From: Lota lota
Taxonomy: Eukaryota; Chordata; Actinopteri; Gadiformes; Lotidae
NCBI GenBank assembly: GCA_026745465.1
Contig: JACYXH010000212.1
Location: 1,457,001-1,521,000 of the forward strand
Direction of reading: 5' to 3'
DNA length: 64,000 nt
Part shown: in pieces, positions 62,994-64,000 of the stretch
Numbering within the stretch: the stretch's first letter is position 1
How the letters are laid out: each line of letters opens with the position of its first letter
Translations under genes and position numbers: made by a program
Notes under the pieces: model-generated
What the model was told of the DNA's origin: nothing
What the model saw: only the letters and a program-made list of their open reading frames with translations
The model's database searches: none

Positions 62994-63922
62994 TGAATAC
63001 GTTCGCCTACATGTCTTCAAAGTATATAAGGTGCAAAGCCTCGCTATGGCTGGTCTCCAGAAGTCAAAGACCCTCCATGATCCTGTTGCTATTTTTACTT
63101 CCTCTATGACCTCTATAATATGAGTATTATGGGCCTTATCACAGATGGCCGCTGGGTGAATAAGGCCCATAGGTTCAGTCTACGGGTAAGACATGCTATG
63201 ATACCGTGTGATATGGGCTAGGCTTCATTTCAGTATGCATTGCTCTTGTTATTGGACTAATAAGACAGAAATTTGTGTTTAATTGACCATATTCTCATTT
63301 TCACTCTCAGTAAAGCCATACATTCCTTAGATAATTATAAAATGTTAATACTGGAATACAACAAAACTTGTCTTCCTTACTGGTTTTTTAAACTGAAACC
63401 ATTACATGTTGAAGGATAGAGGATAGGATACCATCTATGTTACGCTGAAAATGCATGACCTTGTACTTTATGTGGTTGAATATTAAAATAACAAGGGCAT
63501 AACATGCATTCTACCTGAATGAAGTATTAAAAGTGAATCGATAATCAAGAGTCTACATGGATTACCTTGTTCTACATCTATATTCCCAGCATTGAGTTGA
63601 AAGACTTAATTGTATCCTTTCCATCTTGTTTTTTGTCACCTCCTCCCAAAGGTCAGACTGTTAGGTGGATGTAAACAACAGTCAGTTGTCCTCACACGAG
63701 GCGACCCTAATACACCGTGATGAACTCCAGCACTGACACAGCATGCAGGGACTTGTGAGCATTCCCACTTCCACCCACATACTTAGAGACAGTTTAAACC
63801 ACTAACCACTACTCCATAAAACAACAAATGTTAACTTTCAAGCCAAGCTATGTTTCCAGACCAAACAACCTGTCATTATGTCCAATGTGTTACTAGGAAT
63901 CTCAAGCAGCTGTGTATTTCCT

Positions 63923-63925
<3 letters not shown>
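62994..63925. other. Non-array flank, no supported gene
   Basis: AT-rich sequence. A TATATAAG at 63023 is followed by a 25-codon frame (MAGLQKSKTL), too short to support a gene. No Ig exon, RT motif or known repeat end is visible. Confidence 0.5.

Positions 63926-64000
<75 letters not shown>
63926..64000. repeat. (AT)n microsatellite
   Basis: At least 36 AT units running off the window end. Confidence 0.97.

Noticed and set aside
62979..63170. Minus frame MGLIHPAAICDK and the short plus frame after TATATAAG at 63023
   Set aside because: No splice or domain support, and too short.

Overview
The window is teleost-type vertebrate DNA: split genes with GT-AG introns, long CA microsatellites, fish-type non-LTR and LTR retroelement relics, and multi-exon immunoglobulin-superfamily (IgSF) receptors. 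The species cannot be told from the sequence. From about 0.3 kb to 60.3 kb it is one tandem array of eight related genes, all on the minus strand, so each gene reads from high to low coordinates. I call them A to H from left to right. They resemble teleost CD22-like/Siglec-like B-cell receptors. The full module order is: signal-peptide exon, Siglec-type V-set exon, a short second Ig exon, one to seven C2-set exons (all phase 1-1, so freely shuffled), a transmembrane (TM) exon, a short basic cytoplasmic exon, and a tail exon with a YENV (Grb2-type) motif and an ITIM-like HYASIH motif.

Layout: A (290-3353) lacks its 3' part because the window begins inside it. B (5095-9827) lacks a signal exon. 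C (11115-16000) and D (17963-24758) have lost the V domain and nearly all of the second Ig domain, through an in-frame fusion exon, and both have lost the acceptor of the TM exon. E (26796-35645) has seven C2 domains, two of them added by a very recent 1234-bp tandem duplication, and a one-base frameshift in its second Ig exon. F (37391-42153) is the duplicate of B. G (43441-51840) has five C2 domains and is apparently intact up to its tail. H (55599-60280) is the simplest complete copy, with three Ig domains and about 423 residues.

A block of about 14.3 kb (1-14300) recurs nearly unchanged at 32299-46626. It covers A, B and the 3' part of C in one copy, and E, F and the 3' part of G in the other. 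In both blocks a deletion joins the tail of the upstream gene (C or G) directly to the signal-peptide intron of the downstream gene (B or F). The downstream gene therefore has no promoter or signal exon of its own, and composite C-B and G-F transcription units are possible.

The rest of the window is repeats: a LINE reverse-transcriptase relic in the intracellular-tail intron of seven genes (B to H), a Ty3/Gypsy-like solo LTR in the V-to-Ig2 intron of B and F, a related solo LTR at the right edge with a target duplication, a 1.73-kb retrovirus-like solo LTR that splits a CA repeat upstream of G, a dispersed element with a TCAGAA-type end between C2 exons, purine minisatellites in every signal-peptide intron, and a 61-bp minisatellite between genes. 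The array ends at about 62.2 kb. The remaining 1.8 kb is non-array flank ending in an (AT)n run.
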